A program made the position numbers and the translations under genes. DNA of 48,228 nt. It comes from Pseudomonadales bacterium. Lineage in GTDB: Bacteria > Pseudomonadota > Gammaproteobacteria > Pseudomonadales > Pseudohongiellaceae. Of the stretch, positions 18,894 through 25,944 are shown in pieces. Under the pieces are notes generated by a model. It saw only the letters and a program-made list of their open reading frames with translations, was not told the origin of the DNA and ran no database searches. Positions within the stretch are counted from its first letter, which is position 1; each line of letters begins with the position of its first letter. The stretch covers positions 1 through 48,228 of the forward strand of contig JAJECW010000092.1 of assembly GCA_022821865.1 (NCBI GenBank), in the 5' to 3' direction.

Positions 18894-18951
18894 GCAAAAC
18901 AAAACCACGCTTTTGTTTTGCGATAATGAAAAACTCCACGGATGGAGTTTT
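18894..18951. terminator. Pair of back-to-back hairpin terminators
   Basis: Hairpin 1: GCAAAACAAA (18894-18903) with TTTGTTTTGC (18911-18920). Hairpin 2: GAAAAACTCC (18926-18935) with GGAGTTTTTC (18942-18951), which has T-runs on both strands. They follow the NHL-repeat gene, which ends at 18975 on the minus strand. Confidence 0.75.
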
Positions 18952-18962
18952 TCAGAGAATAC
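18918..18962 (+). repeat. 45-base repeat containing a terminator hairpin, copy 1
   Basis: These 45 bases recur exactly, in reverse complement, at 24347-24391. The core is GAAAAACTCC ACGGAT GGAGTTTTTC, flanked by TGCGATAAT and AGAGAATACC. The exact match beyond the hairpin implies recent duplication or mobility. Confidence 0.9.
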
Positions 18963-18974
18963 CAAGTGGTTCCC

Positions 18975-20045
18975 TCAGGGTCGCACTCGCACATACTTCC
19001 TGAGCGCTCGGGCATTGGCATGAGGGGCGGGGATGGGTTCTCCGCCATAAATGTTGCCATCGAGGTCGACAGTAACGAACTCCGCTCCATTCCCTGGAAT
19101 GATGTTGGGATTTGCCCAGGGGAAGCGAATAAACTCCTGCACCCAACCAGTCTCGTATTCGCCGATACGGATGCCAATTTCATACCCCGGGTTCTGTACG
19201 TTGTCCGACTCCGAGTCGGCGACATAGATTCGCCCCATGGTATCGAAAGCAATTCCGCTTGGTCGCCCGAACTGGGTCCAGGTGCCTTCGTGGTTGCCCT
19301 CCTGGTCGAAAATCTGAATCCGGCTGTTGCTGCGATCTCCCACGAACACCCGACCGTTCGGGTCGATGGCAATCGCGTGCAGGGCGCGGAACTCTCCCGG
19401 GCCGTAGCCGGTCTCTCCCCAGGACGTGAGAAATTGACCGCGGCTGCTGAACTTTGACACTCGATTGTTTCCGTTCGCACTATGGCCATCCGCAATAAAC
19501 ACATCGCCGTTGGCCGCGACCGCTACATCACTCGGTTCGGTGAAGTGGTACGGGCCGTCTCCCGATTCTCCGGGCGTGCCGATCGTCATCAGGACTTCGC
19601 CGGTGGGGCTGAACTTGACGACGAGATGGCCGCGATCGTCGCCCGGCGGAATATTTCTGTCAGCTACGGCGTCAGTCACCCAGATGTTGCCGTCGGAATC
19701 CACATCAAGCCCATGGGGCCAGATAAACATGCCGCCACCGAAAGACTCGACCACGTTGCCATCGGGATCGAATTTCAAGATGGAATCCAGGTCTGAATCG
19801 ACGCATTCCGAACCAAACATGCTCTGTGGGGCATCGCAACGGATAATGGCCCAGACGTGGCGCCCGTCGATGTCGACTTCCGCCTTGCCGACTGCGCCCA
19901 TTGTCCTGCCGCCAGGCAGTTTTGCCCACCCTTCGACGATCTGATAGTGATTTGTGGAATTCTGCGCGACGGAATGCAGCGGTACGAGCAAAGATGCCAG
20001 TCCAAGCAGAGCGGCCACGGATACGATTCGATTGCGAAAAGACAT
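18975..20045 (-). CDS. Exported NHL-repeat beta-propeller protein
   Basis: 356 residues. ATG 20045 has GAGGA six bases upstream. Signal peptide ends near LLVPLHSVAQ (residue 28). Five to six NHL-type blades are seen: FIWPHGLDVDSDGNIWVTD, FTEPSDVAVAANGDVFIAD, FRALHAIAIDPNGRVFVGD, GRPSGIAFDTMGRIYVAD and GNGAEFVTVDLDGNIYGGE. This layout resembles the peptidyl-alpha-hydroxyglycine lyase-like NHL family, but bacterial members mostly lack a known reaction. It stands alone between quinoprotein genes and is followed by two terminator hairpins. It probably works in the periplasm. Confidence 0.88.
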   Translation of the reverse strand: MSFRNRIVSVAALLGLASLLVPLHSVAQNSTNHYQIVEGWAKLPGGRTMGAVGKAEVDIDGRHVWAIIRCDAPQSMFGSECVDSDLDSILKFDPDGNVVESFGGGMFIWPHGLDVDSDGNIWVTDAVADRNIPPGDDRGHLVVKFSPTGEVLMTIGTPGESGDGPYHFTEPSDVAVAANGDVFIADGHSANGNNRVSKFSSRGQFLTSWGETGYGPGEFRALHAIAIDPNGRVFVGDRSNSRIQIFDQEGNHEGTWTQFGRPSGIAFDTMGRIYVADSESDNVQNPGYEIGIRIGEYETGWVQEFIRFPWANPNIIPGNGAEFVTVDLDGNIYGGEPIPAPHANARALRKYVRVRP

Positions 20046-20147
20046 GGGGAATCCTCAACTTGTTTTGAGTAAACGATCAGGAATGTAGCATGCTGGAATT
20101 CAAACCACCATTAGGAGGATTGTTACAAAGATTGTCAGGTTGCTTTC

Positions 20148-20850
20148 TCAGTCCTCGGGCAGGGCAAATGACGCCAAAACGTGGCCTGAGATGAAGATCG
20201 GGTACTGGACGTCGTCTACCCTGTAGGTGATTGGCGCCATGACGATCTGGCCGCCAAGGAGGCTGCGCCGCAGGAATTCGCGAAAGCGAAAATTCGCTAT
20301 CGCCGCGCCCCTGGCCGGTCGATTAAGGAGAATATTGGTGGATATGCAACGAAATCGAGCGGCCGGGGACGTGGACGAGAGCGGATTTGCAGCCGTGAAT
20401 TCCTACGGCGCAGCCTCCGAGGTTCTTTTTCCAGAGCAACTCGCCGCTGGTGGCGTCGAGGGCGTGGATGTAGCCTTCGCGGCCTCCGGTGAATAGCAGG
20501 TCGGTGGCGGTGGTGAGCATGCCGCTGTCGCTGACGTCGAATTGCTCGAATTCCCAGACTTCCTCGCCGGTACGCGGGTCGATTGCCTTCAATGAGGCGT
20601 GGCCGACTTCGTCGGTCCAGTTGTTGATGGGATTGGTGCGGCCGATGCCGACTCCGGGGGCGCCGGGGCCGGGGGTGGGCACGTCGAAGCCGCCGCCGAG
20701 GAAGGCCCGCCCGGGGCACGTATTCGGACTCTTCCGGCTCGTAGATCGTGGCGCAGTCCTCCCAGGCGCTGAAGTAGAACAGTTCGGTGCGCGGGCTCCC
20801 GGGAGGCCCTGGGAACATATGCAGGGTGACTTGAGAATCGCAGAGGTTGA
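20148..20850 (-). pseudogene. Decayed C-terminal part of a PQQ dehydrogenase, interrupted by element B
   Basis: Only the last part of a PQQ alcohol-dehydrogenase-like gene remains. One frame reads TELFYFSAWEDCATIYEPEE. A frameshift near 20710 moves homology to another frame: AFLGGGFDVPTPGPGAPGV, NPINNWTDEVGHASLKAID, SDSGMLTTATDLLFTGGREG and GELLWKKNLGG. There the 161-base element B interrupts. Homology resumes after it as GQIVMAPITYRVDDVQYP and ends ASFALPED before TGA (20150-20148). The N-terminal two thirds are missing. The gene is dead by truncation, frameshift and insertion. It marks a fourth quinoprotein in this region. Confidence 0.85.
20258..20418 (+). repeat. Palindromic mobile-like element, copy B, inside a quinoprotein pseudogene
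   Basis: 161 bases, the same length and orientation as copy A. The ends GGAGGCTGCGCCG and CGGCGCAGCCTCC differ from copy A at one position changed on both arms (GGAGC to GGAGG), which keeps the pairing. The flanks read CCAAGG (20254-20259) and CCGAGG (20417-20422), a possible imperfect target duplication overlapping the ends. Removing the element joins the two halves of the reading frame. Confidence 0.9.
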
Positions 20851-20901
20851 CCGCCACCGGGCTGGCCGCTTAGCATCGGCTTTCCCTGACAGGAGACCGA
20901 C

Positions 20902-21741
20902 ATGAAATCCGTGCAAACCCTGCTCGTCACGCTTGCCGCTCTTATCACCGGCGCACCGGCGCTCGCCCAGGAAGAGGCGGAACCGGAGATTTTCGTCCGC
21001 TATTCCCAGGATGGCGGCGAGGTCTCCTGGGGGATGCTGCATGGCAGCCAGGTATGGCAGCTTGCGGGGGCGCCATACGAAACCATGGAGCATACCGGCG
21101 TCTGGCACGAGCGCGACACGGTCAAGCTCGAAGCGCCGGCGGCGCCGTCCCAGATCTTCATGACCGCCTTCAATTTCCACAGCCACATCAGCGGCGACCC
21201 GGCGGAGGAGCCCGGCCTGTTTCTCGTGCCGCCAAGTTCGCTGGTAGGCCCGGAAGACCCCATCATGCGCCCCGCCGGCTCCCAAAACCTGCACTACGAA
21301 GCCGAAATGGCCGTGGTCATCGGCAAGCGCGCGGAAAACGTCCCCGTGGACCAGGCCCACGAATACATCTTCGGCGTTACCGCGGGCAACGATGTCAGCG
21401 AACGCTCCTGGCAGGGCAGCGACATCCAGTGGGTGCGGGCCAAGGGCAGCCGGGGCTTCAACGCCATCGGGCCGGTGCTGTACAAGGACGCCGATTACGG
21501 GAATATCCAGATTACCGGCCGCCTCAACGGCGAAGTCGTCCAGGAGGAAAACTCCTCGGACCTGATTTTCGGCATGGAGGAAATGGTGAGCTACATCTCG
21601 CGCTTCTTCACCCTGGAGCCCGGCGACATGATCTGGTCCGGCACCATGGGCAGCACCCGAGCCATGGTTCCCGGCGATATCTACGAAGTCGAACTGTCCG
21701 GCATCGGCACCCTCCGCAATGAGGTGATCCAGGGGCAGTAG
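20902..21741 (+). CDS. Exported fumarylacetoacetase-family hydrolase/decarboxylase
   Basis: 279 residues. ATG 20902 has AGGAG six bases upstream. Unlike most family members it starts with a clear signal peptide (SVQTLLVTLAALITGAPALA). The FAH domain covers residues 75-275: MTAFNFHSHISGDP, LHYEAEMAVVIGKRA with metal-ligand-like Glu residues, FGVTAGNDVSERSWQ, QWVRAKGSRGFNAIGPV and MIWSGTMGSTRAMVPGDI. Relatives cleave or decarboxylate beta-keto or acylpyruvate compounds with Mg2+ or Mn2+, normally in the cytoplasm. Export is the odd feature. The gene stands alone, followed by a palindromic hairpin and a tRNA gene. Confidence 0.9.
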   Translation: MKSVQTLLVTLAALITGAPALAQEEAEPEIFVRYSQDGGEVSWGMLHGSQVWQLAGAPYETMEHTGVWHERDTVKLEAPAAPSQIFMTAFNFHSHISGDPAEEPGLFLVPPSSLVGPEDPIMRPAGSQNLHYEAEMAVVIGKRAENVPVDQAHEYIFGVTAGNDVSERSWQGSDIQWVRAKGSRGFNAIGPVLYKDADYGNIQITGRLNGEVVQEENSSDLIFGMEEMVSYISRFFTLEPGDMIWSGTMGSTRAMVPGDIYEVELSGIGTLRNEVIQGQ

Positions 21742-21758
21742 CGGTCTTTTCGCCGGCA

Positions 21759-21794
21759 GGGAATGAATCTTTGCAAAGATTCGCCATATTTCCC
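21759..21794. terminator. Palindromic hairpin after the FAH gene
   Basis: A perfect 18-base palindrome GAATCTTTGCAAAGATTC (21765-21782) lies inside a GGGAA/TTCCC pair. It lacks a clean T-run. Confidence 0.45.
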
Positions 21795-21800
21795 GGCTAT

Positions 21801-21829
21801 TTGCCAGGAACGGGGCGAAACGCTAAAGT
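21801..21829 (+). promoter_or_regulatory. Promoter of tRNA-Arg
   Basis: TTGCCA (21801-21806) and TAAAGT (21824-21829) are separated by 17 bases, followed by a G+C-rich discriminator (GCGCGTCCCGCGC) as is usual for stable-RNA promoters. Confidence 0.6.
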
Positions 21830-21841
21830 AGCGCGTCCCGC

Positions 21842-21918
21842 GCGCCTGTAGCTCAGCTGGATAGAGTAACTGGCTTCGAACCAGTTGGTCGGGAGTTCGA
21901 ATCTCTCCAGGCGCGCCA
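21842..21918 (+). tRNA. tRNA-Arg (anticodon UCG)
   Basis: 77 bases with encoded CCA. Acceptor stem GCGCCTG pairs with CAGGCGC. The D arm is GCTC AGCTGGATA GAGT. The anticodon arm ACTGG CTTCGAA CCAGT places TCG at 34-36, reading CGA and related Arg codons. The T arm GGGAG TTCGAAT CTCTC has one G-T pair. All invariant positions look intact, and its own promoter lies just upstream. Confidence 0.95.
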
Positions 21919-21956
21919 ATTTCCTGCTCCATGCCGCCCCGGAATCCCATCTCGTC

Positions 21957-21978
21957 ATTCTGCGCGAAGTCGCGGAAT
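21957..21978. repeat. REP-like hairpin (ATTCTGCG family)
   Basis: ATTCTGCG CGAAGT CGCGGAAT. Related hairpins with ATTCYGCG/CGCRGAAT arms occur at 28570-28602, 28626-28647, 30336-30357 and 47995-48026, all between genes. Confidence 0.65.
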
Positions 21979-22023
21979 CGCGACCAGCGCCCTCACGATG
22001 AAATCCTGCGGCTTTACGCGGAA

Positions 22024-22437
22024 TCAATAACGTGACCGCATTTCGGCCACCGATTCGCGAATGAGCTCAGCTAGCACTTCCAGGTCCACATCGTCGAGAC
22101 TGTTCAGATAGAGGCAGGACTTGCCGGTCCTGTGCCTGCCGAGCCTGGCGAGCAGATCGGTGACGCCGGAGAGGCCCGGCATGGCGTAGACCACCAGGTT
22201 CTGCTTGCGGGGCGAGAATCCCGTGATCGGCCAGTCGCCTTCCCTGCCGCTGGCGTACCGGTAGCGGTAGCTGCCAAAGCCGACGATGCTGGAACCCCAC
22301 ATTTGCGGCGGCTCGCCAGTGATCCCTCGCATCAGTTGCAGGAGTTTCCCGGCATCGTCCCGGCGCCGCGGATTCTCCACCGCGTCAATGAAGTCCTCCA
22401 CACTGGCGTCGTTTCGCACTGTTTTCGGTTCGCTCAT
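22024..22437 (-). CDS. DUF1801 domain protein
   Basis: 137 residues from ATG 22437 (MSEPKTVRND); no strong ribosome site is visible. The sequence fits DUF1801: VEDFIDAVENPRRRDDAGKL, MRGITGEPPQMWGSSIVGFG, SYRYRYASGREGDWPITGFS, then PRKQNLVVYAMPGL and LYLNSLDDVDLEVL. The family has a small alpha/beta fold found alone or with other domains, and its reaction is unknown. It is divergent from the glycosyltransferase gene at 22517, with 79 bases between. Confidence 0.85.
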   Translation of the reverse strand: MSEPKTVRNDASVEDFIDAVENPRRRDDAGKLLQLMRGITGEPPQMWGSSIVGFGSYRYRYASGREGDWPITGFSPRKQNLVVYAMPGLSGVTDLLARLGRHRTGKSCLYLNSLDDVDLEVLAELIRESVAEMRSRY

Positions 22438-22516
22438 CCGGCGGGGTTTCCTGTCTGCCTCGTCAATGGTTCCAGATGGTAGTCTTGCTTCTTCGCTTTT
22501 TCCGCAAACCAGGATT

Positions 22517-23554
22517 ATGCAGCAAGCGCCCCTGCTTTTGTTTCCCACGCATTACCTGGGCAATTTCGTGCTCGGTCTGCCCTGGGTGATGCGGGCGCTG
22601 GCCGGGGAACCCGAGGCGGTGGCGGTGTTCGATACGGCGTTTCGCCCCCTGCTGTCGCTATTGCCGGGAGTGGAAGCGCGAGCGCTGTACTACCCGAGAA
22701 AGCAGTTGGCGAAGGACCAGGGATTTCCGAGGCGCCTGTCCCGCTATCTCGGTTTTCTGGGCGAACTGCGCAGGTATCGCGGGCATTGCCTGATCGATCT
22801 CGAAGGCGAGCGTTTTTCCGGCGTACTGGCAAGGCTTAGCGGCTGCCGGCGGCGCATCGGGCCACAGGCCAAACACGCGAACCGGTTCTACAGCGAGGTG
22901 CTGGAACTTGACTATCTCGCACACCGCTTCACCGCATTCGGAGAGATTCTGGGACCTTATGCCGCCTCAAGCGATGGCAAACCGCCGGCAAGCGAGCTGG
23001 ATTTCCAGATCGGCCCGGCGCTTGCGGGCCGAATCGAACGACGGTTGGCGGAACGTCGAATCACCCGGCCGCTTGTGGCAATTCATCCCGGCGCCAGCGT
23101 CTCGTACAAGCTGTGGCCAGGGCGGCACTTCGCCGAGTTGGCGCAAGGTCTGCATGAGGCGGGTTATCAGCCGGTCTGGGTCGGCGCCGGGCCATTCGAT
23201 ACGGATGTCATTGCCGGAATCGAAGCGCTCCTGCCCGAGCCCCTGTCGGTGAATTTCTGCAATTTGCTGGATTTGCCCGAATTGGCGGCGCTTTTTCGAA
23301 AGGCGGCGCTGTTCATCGGCTGTGACAGCGGCCCCATGCATCTTGCCGCGGCGGCGGGCCTGCCAGTGTTCGCCCTGTTCGGCCCAAGCCGGGAAGCGAT
23401 CTGGGCGCCGCTGGGCAGTCATAGTACCGTGCTTCGCGGGGAGGGGGCCTGCGCCCCGGACTGTGATGCGTGGCACTGTCCCAACGATTACCATTGTCTG
23501 CGCTCCCTGGCTCCGAAAATGGTGCTGGACAGCATCACAGCCACGGCGAGATGA
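22517..23554 (+). CDS. Glycosyltransferase family 9 (heptosyltransferase-like)
   Basis: 345 residues. ATG 22517 lies at the start of LLLFPTHYLGNFVLGLPWVM, the family's N-terminal nucleotide-fold region; AGGA is close upstream. The C-terminal sugar-nucleotide domain is typical: LVAIHPGASVSYKLWPGRHF (near residue 187), VWVGAGPFDTDV, NLLDLPELAALFRKAALFIG and CDSGPMHLAAAAGLPVFALF. Heptosyltransferases add L-glycero-D-manno-heptose to the LPS inner core at the cytoplasmic face. The following gene, 4 bases later, is a family 2 glycosyltransferase of the core-biosynthesis type, so the pair probably builds LPS core or a related glycan. A Cys-rich C-terminal segment (CAPDCDAWHCPNDYHC) may bind metal. 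Confidence 0.88.
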   Translation: MQQAPLLLFPTHYLGNFVLGLPWVMRALAGEPEAVAVFDTAFRPLLSLLPGVEARALYYPRKQLAKDQGFPRRLSRYLGFLGELRRYRGHCLIDLEGERFSGVLARLSGCRRRIGPQAKHANRFYSEVLELDYLAHRFTAFGEILGPYAASSDGKPPASELDFQIGPALAGRIERRLAERRITRPLVAIHPGASVSYKLWPGRHFAELAQGLHEAGYQPVWVGAGPFDTDVIAGIEALLPEPLSVNFCNLLDLPELAALFRKAALFIGCDSGPMHLAAAAGLPVFALFGPSREAIWAPLGSHSTVLRGEGACAPDCDAWHCPNDYHCLRSLAPKMVLDSITATAR

Positions 23555-23558
23555 GCCG

Positions 23559-24317
23559 ATGCCAGAGAAAATCCCGGCCAGTGTCTACATGATTACCCTC
23601 AACGAGGAAACCAATATCGCCGCCTCTCTGGATTGCATGGCGGACTTCGATGAGGTGGTGATCGTCGACAGCGGCTCCAGCGACCGCACCCTGGAGATCG
23701 CCGAAAGCTATTCCAATGTGAGAACCGCATATCGCACTTTCGATGGATTCGCCGCCCAGAAATCACACGCCTTGTCGCTGTGCCGCAACGAATGGGCGCT
23801 CAACGTCGACGCCGACGAGATTCTCACCGGGGAATACCTCGCCGCGGTGCGCGAGACTGTGACCGCCAATGAAGTCGACGCCCTGCAATCGACCCGCACC
23901 CTGCTTCGCTGGGGCCGGAAGCCGCGGCATTTTGGCGGCGGCGACCGGCTGATCAGGCTGTTCCGCAAGAGCGCCGGCCATTACCCCGAACGGCGCGTGC
24001 ACGAAAGCATCAGCATCAATGGCGAACTGGCGCATACCGAAGCGACGATCCTGCACCACGAGAATCTGACTTTCAGCCAGCGAGTGGCCAAGGCAAAGCG
24101 CTATGCCGAAGCCCGGGCAAGGGACAAGTTCGACCGGGGCGACACGGTTTCCGCGCCAACACTGCTGGTTGTTTTCCCCCTCACATTCCTCCAGCACTAT
24201 GTCCTCAAGGGCCACATGCTGGACGGAATCGACGGCCTGCTCACCAGCATGAACGCCGCCTACTACGCCTTCATCAAATACGCCCGGCTTTGGGAACTGC
24301 ACCGCGGTCGTAATTAG
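23559..24317 (+). CDS. Glycosyltransferase family 2, WaaE/KdtX-like
   Basis: 252 residues from ATG 23559, 4 bases after the stop of the GT9 gene. The GT-A fold is clear: SVYMITLNEETNIAASLDCM, VVIVDSGSSDRTLEIAESY, and the DxD-like metal site WALNVDADEIL (near residue 83). FGGGDRLIRLFRKSAGHYPE and RRVHESISINGELAHTEATI match LPS-core beta-1,4-glucosyltransferases of the WaaE type. The C-terminus has a hydrophobic segment (LLVVFPLTFLQHYVLKGHML) that may touch the membrane. It probably acts with the upstream GT9 on the LPS core. Confidence 0.88.
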   Translation: MPEKIPASVYMITLNEETNIAASLDCMADFDEVVIVDSGSSDRTLEIAESYSNVRTAYRTFDGFAAQKSHALSLCRNEWALNVDADEILTGEYLAAVRETVTANEVDALQSTRTLLRWGRKPRHFGGGDRLIRLFRKSAGHYPERRVHESISINGELAHTEATILHHENLTFSQRVAKAKRYAEARARDKFDRGDTVSAPTLLVVFPLTFLQHYVLKGHMLDGIDGLLTSMNAAYYAFIKYARLWELHRGRN

Positions 24318-24346
24318 GGCCTGTTCACACTATGCGCGTAACGATA

Positions 24347-24391
24347 GGTATTCTCTGAAAAACTCCATCCGTGGAGTTTTTCATTATCGCA
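24347..24391 (-). repeat. 45-base repeat with terminator hairpin, copy 2
   Basis: Exact reverse complement of 18918-18962. It lies 30 bases after the glycosyltransferase stop, where its GGAGTTTTTC arm can end transcription. Confidence 0.9.
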
Positions 24392-24407
24392 CTTCCATGT
24401 GCCGCAG

Positions 24408-24434
24408 GGAAGCTCTGACTTAATCAGAGCTTCC
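24408..24434. terminator. GGAAGCTCTGA hairpin, left copy
   Basis: GGAAGCTCTGA (24408-24418) pairs perfectly with TCAGAGCTTCC (24424-24434). The same stem recurs after the next gene at 25912-25940, so the serine hydrolase gene is bracketed by two copies. Confidence 0.7.
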
Positions 24435-24561
24435 ATAGAGGACGCAAGGGCTACCGTGGGCCGCTGCCGGCGGCGGCGAGATGCCCACAACCGCAAACTG
24501 GCGCAAAAGGGCCCGAATGGGGTAAAGTGGCGCGGTTTCCATTCAGAGAGATTGCCATCCC

Positions 24562-25905
24562 ATGAAACTGAATTTGCACCTGGCGGCCCTGCCGCTGATG
24601 ATGATCGGATTGCTGGCGGCCTGCAGCCCGCCCGCGGAAGTATCGGTATCCGTGGACGCGGCCGCCCCCGAGCCAATGGCCGCGCCGGCGCGGGACCTCG
24701 CCATGACGGCCCCGGAAGATGTCGGCATGGATTCGGGCCGGCTCGACCGGCTCACCGGCGCCATGCAGGGCCTCGTTGACGAAGGCCGCCTCGCCGGCGT
24801 GGTGACCGCGGTGGCCCGCCACGGCAAGATCGTCCATTTCGAATCCGCCGGTTACCGCGACATCGAGGCCGGCGCACCGATGACCAATGACACCCTGTTC
24901 CGCATCTACTCGATGACCAAGCCGATTACCGGCGTTGCGCTGATGATGCTGTACGAGGAAGGCAGGTTCCGGCTTTCCGATCCGGTGGAGAAATACATTC
25001 CCGAGTTGAGCGATCTCCAGGTCGCCGCGGGGCTCGACGAGAATGGGGAGCTGCTCACCGAACCCGCCACCCACCCCATGACCGTGCGCGAACTCATGGC
25101 CCACACCGGCGGCCTCACCTACGGCATCTTCTCCGCTTCCGGCGTGGACAGCCTGTATGTGGAGGCCGACCTGCTCAACAACGACATCAGCCTCAAGGAA
25201 ATGGTCACCCGCCTTGGCGCAATTCCCCTGCGGCAGCAGCCCGGCGCCATGTGGCATTACAGCGTGGCGGTGGACGTGCAGGGTTATCTGGTGGAAGTGC
25301 TTTCCGGCATGGCGTTTGACGATTTCCTCGACGAGCGCCTGTTCGGCCCCCTGGGCATGAGCGACACCGATTTCTACGTGCCGCCGGAGAAAGTCGACCG
25401 CTTCGCCCAGGTCTACACCTATGACCCGGAAGGCAATCTCGCCGCCGCGGAAATGTTCGGCGGACTGAATGGCTATTTTGAAGATCCCGTCCTCAAGAGC
25501 GGTGGCGGCGGGCTGGTTTCCTCCACCATGGACTATCTGAAATTCACCCAGATGCTGGCCAACGGAGGCGAGCTTGACGGCGTACGCATCCTTTCGCCGC
25601 TGACCGTCGACCTGATGCGCCGCAACCAGTTGCCCCGGGGCTTGCCTGACAATATCCTCGGCGCGCCGGGGACGGTTTTCGGCCTAGATTTCGCCGTGGT
25701 GACCGATCCGGTGGAGGCCGAATCCTTTTCCGCCGGTGAATATTACTGGGGCGGCGCCGCCGGCACCTGGTTCTGGATCGATCCGGTGGAAGACCTGATC
25801 GTGGTGGGAATGATCCAGCAGTGGGGGCAGGGGCTGCCCAATGTGCGCGCCCTCTCCCGGCAACTCACCTATCAGGCGATCATGGAGCCGCTTGGTGTCA
25901 ATTGA
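24562..25905 (+). CDS. Serine hydrolase, beta-lactamase class C/esterase family, lipoprotein
   Basis: 447 residues. The N-terminus is a lipoprotein signal (LPLMMIGLLAAC). A short Ala/Pro-rich linker leads to a class-C-like catalytic domain with nucleophile motif SMTK (Ser117, Lys120) in FRIYSMTKPITGVALMMLYE, Tyr233 in WHYSVAVDVQGYLVEVLSG as the YxN counterpart, and GGAAGTWFWIDP as the KTG-box counterpart. These proteins are mostly esterases, D-aminopeptidases or transesterases; true beta-lactamase activity is uncommon. VDSLYVEADLLNND and GPLGMSDTDFYVPPEKVDRF are usual for the family. It should sit in the outer membrane or periplasm. It is transcribed alone, flanked by paired hairpins. Confidence 0.9.
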   Translation: MKLNLHLAALPLMMIGLLAACSPPAEVSVSVDAAAPEPMAAPARDLAMTAPEDVGMDSGRLDRLTGAMQGLVDEGRLAGVVTAVARHGKIVHFESAGYRDIEAGAPMTNDTLFRIYSMTKPITGVALMMLYEEGRFRLSDPVEKYIPELSDLQVAAGLDENGELLTEPATHPMTVRELMAHTGGLTYGIFSASGVDSLYVEADLLNNDISLKEMVTRLGAIPLRQQPGAMWHYSVAVDVQGYLVEVLSGMAFDDFLDERLFGPLGMSDTDFYVPPEKVDRFAQVYTYDPEGNLAAAEMFGGLNGYFEDPVLKSGGGGLVSSTMDYLKFTQMLANGGELDGVRILSPLTVDLMRRNQLPRGLPDNILGAPGTVFGLDFAVVTDPVEAESFSAGEYYWGGAAGTWFWIDPVEDLIVVGMIQQWGQGLPNVRALSRQLTYQAIMEPLGVN

Positions 25906-25911
25906 TAGTTA

Positions 25912-25940
25912 GGGAAGCTCTGATTAAGCCAGAGCTTCCC
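25912..25940. terminator. GGGAAGCTCTG hairpin, right copy; bidirectional terminator
   Basis: GGGAAGCTCTG (25912-25922) pairs with CAGAGCTTCCC (25930-25940). It lies between two convergent genes, ending at 25905 and 25945, and shares its stem with 24408-24434. Confidence 0.75.
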
Positions 25941-25944
25941 TTGT

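Noticed and set aside
16771-19023. 750-codon plus-strand frame opposite the third quinoprotein
   Set aside because: It exists because of high G+C and strong codon bias on the minus strand; no recognisable domain.
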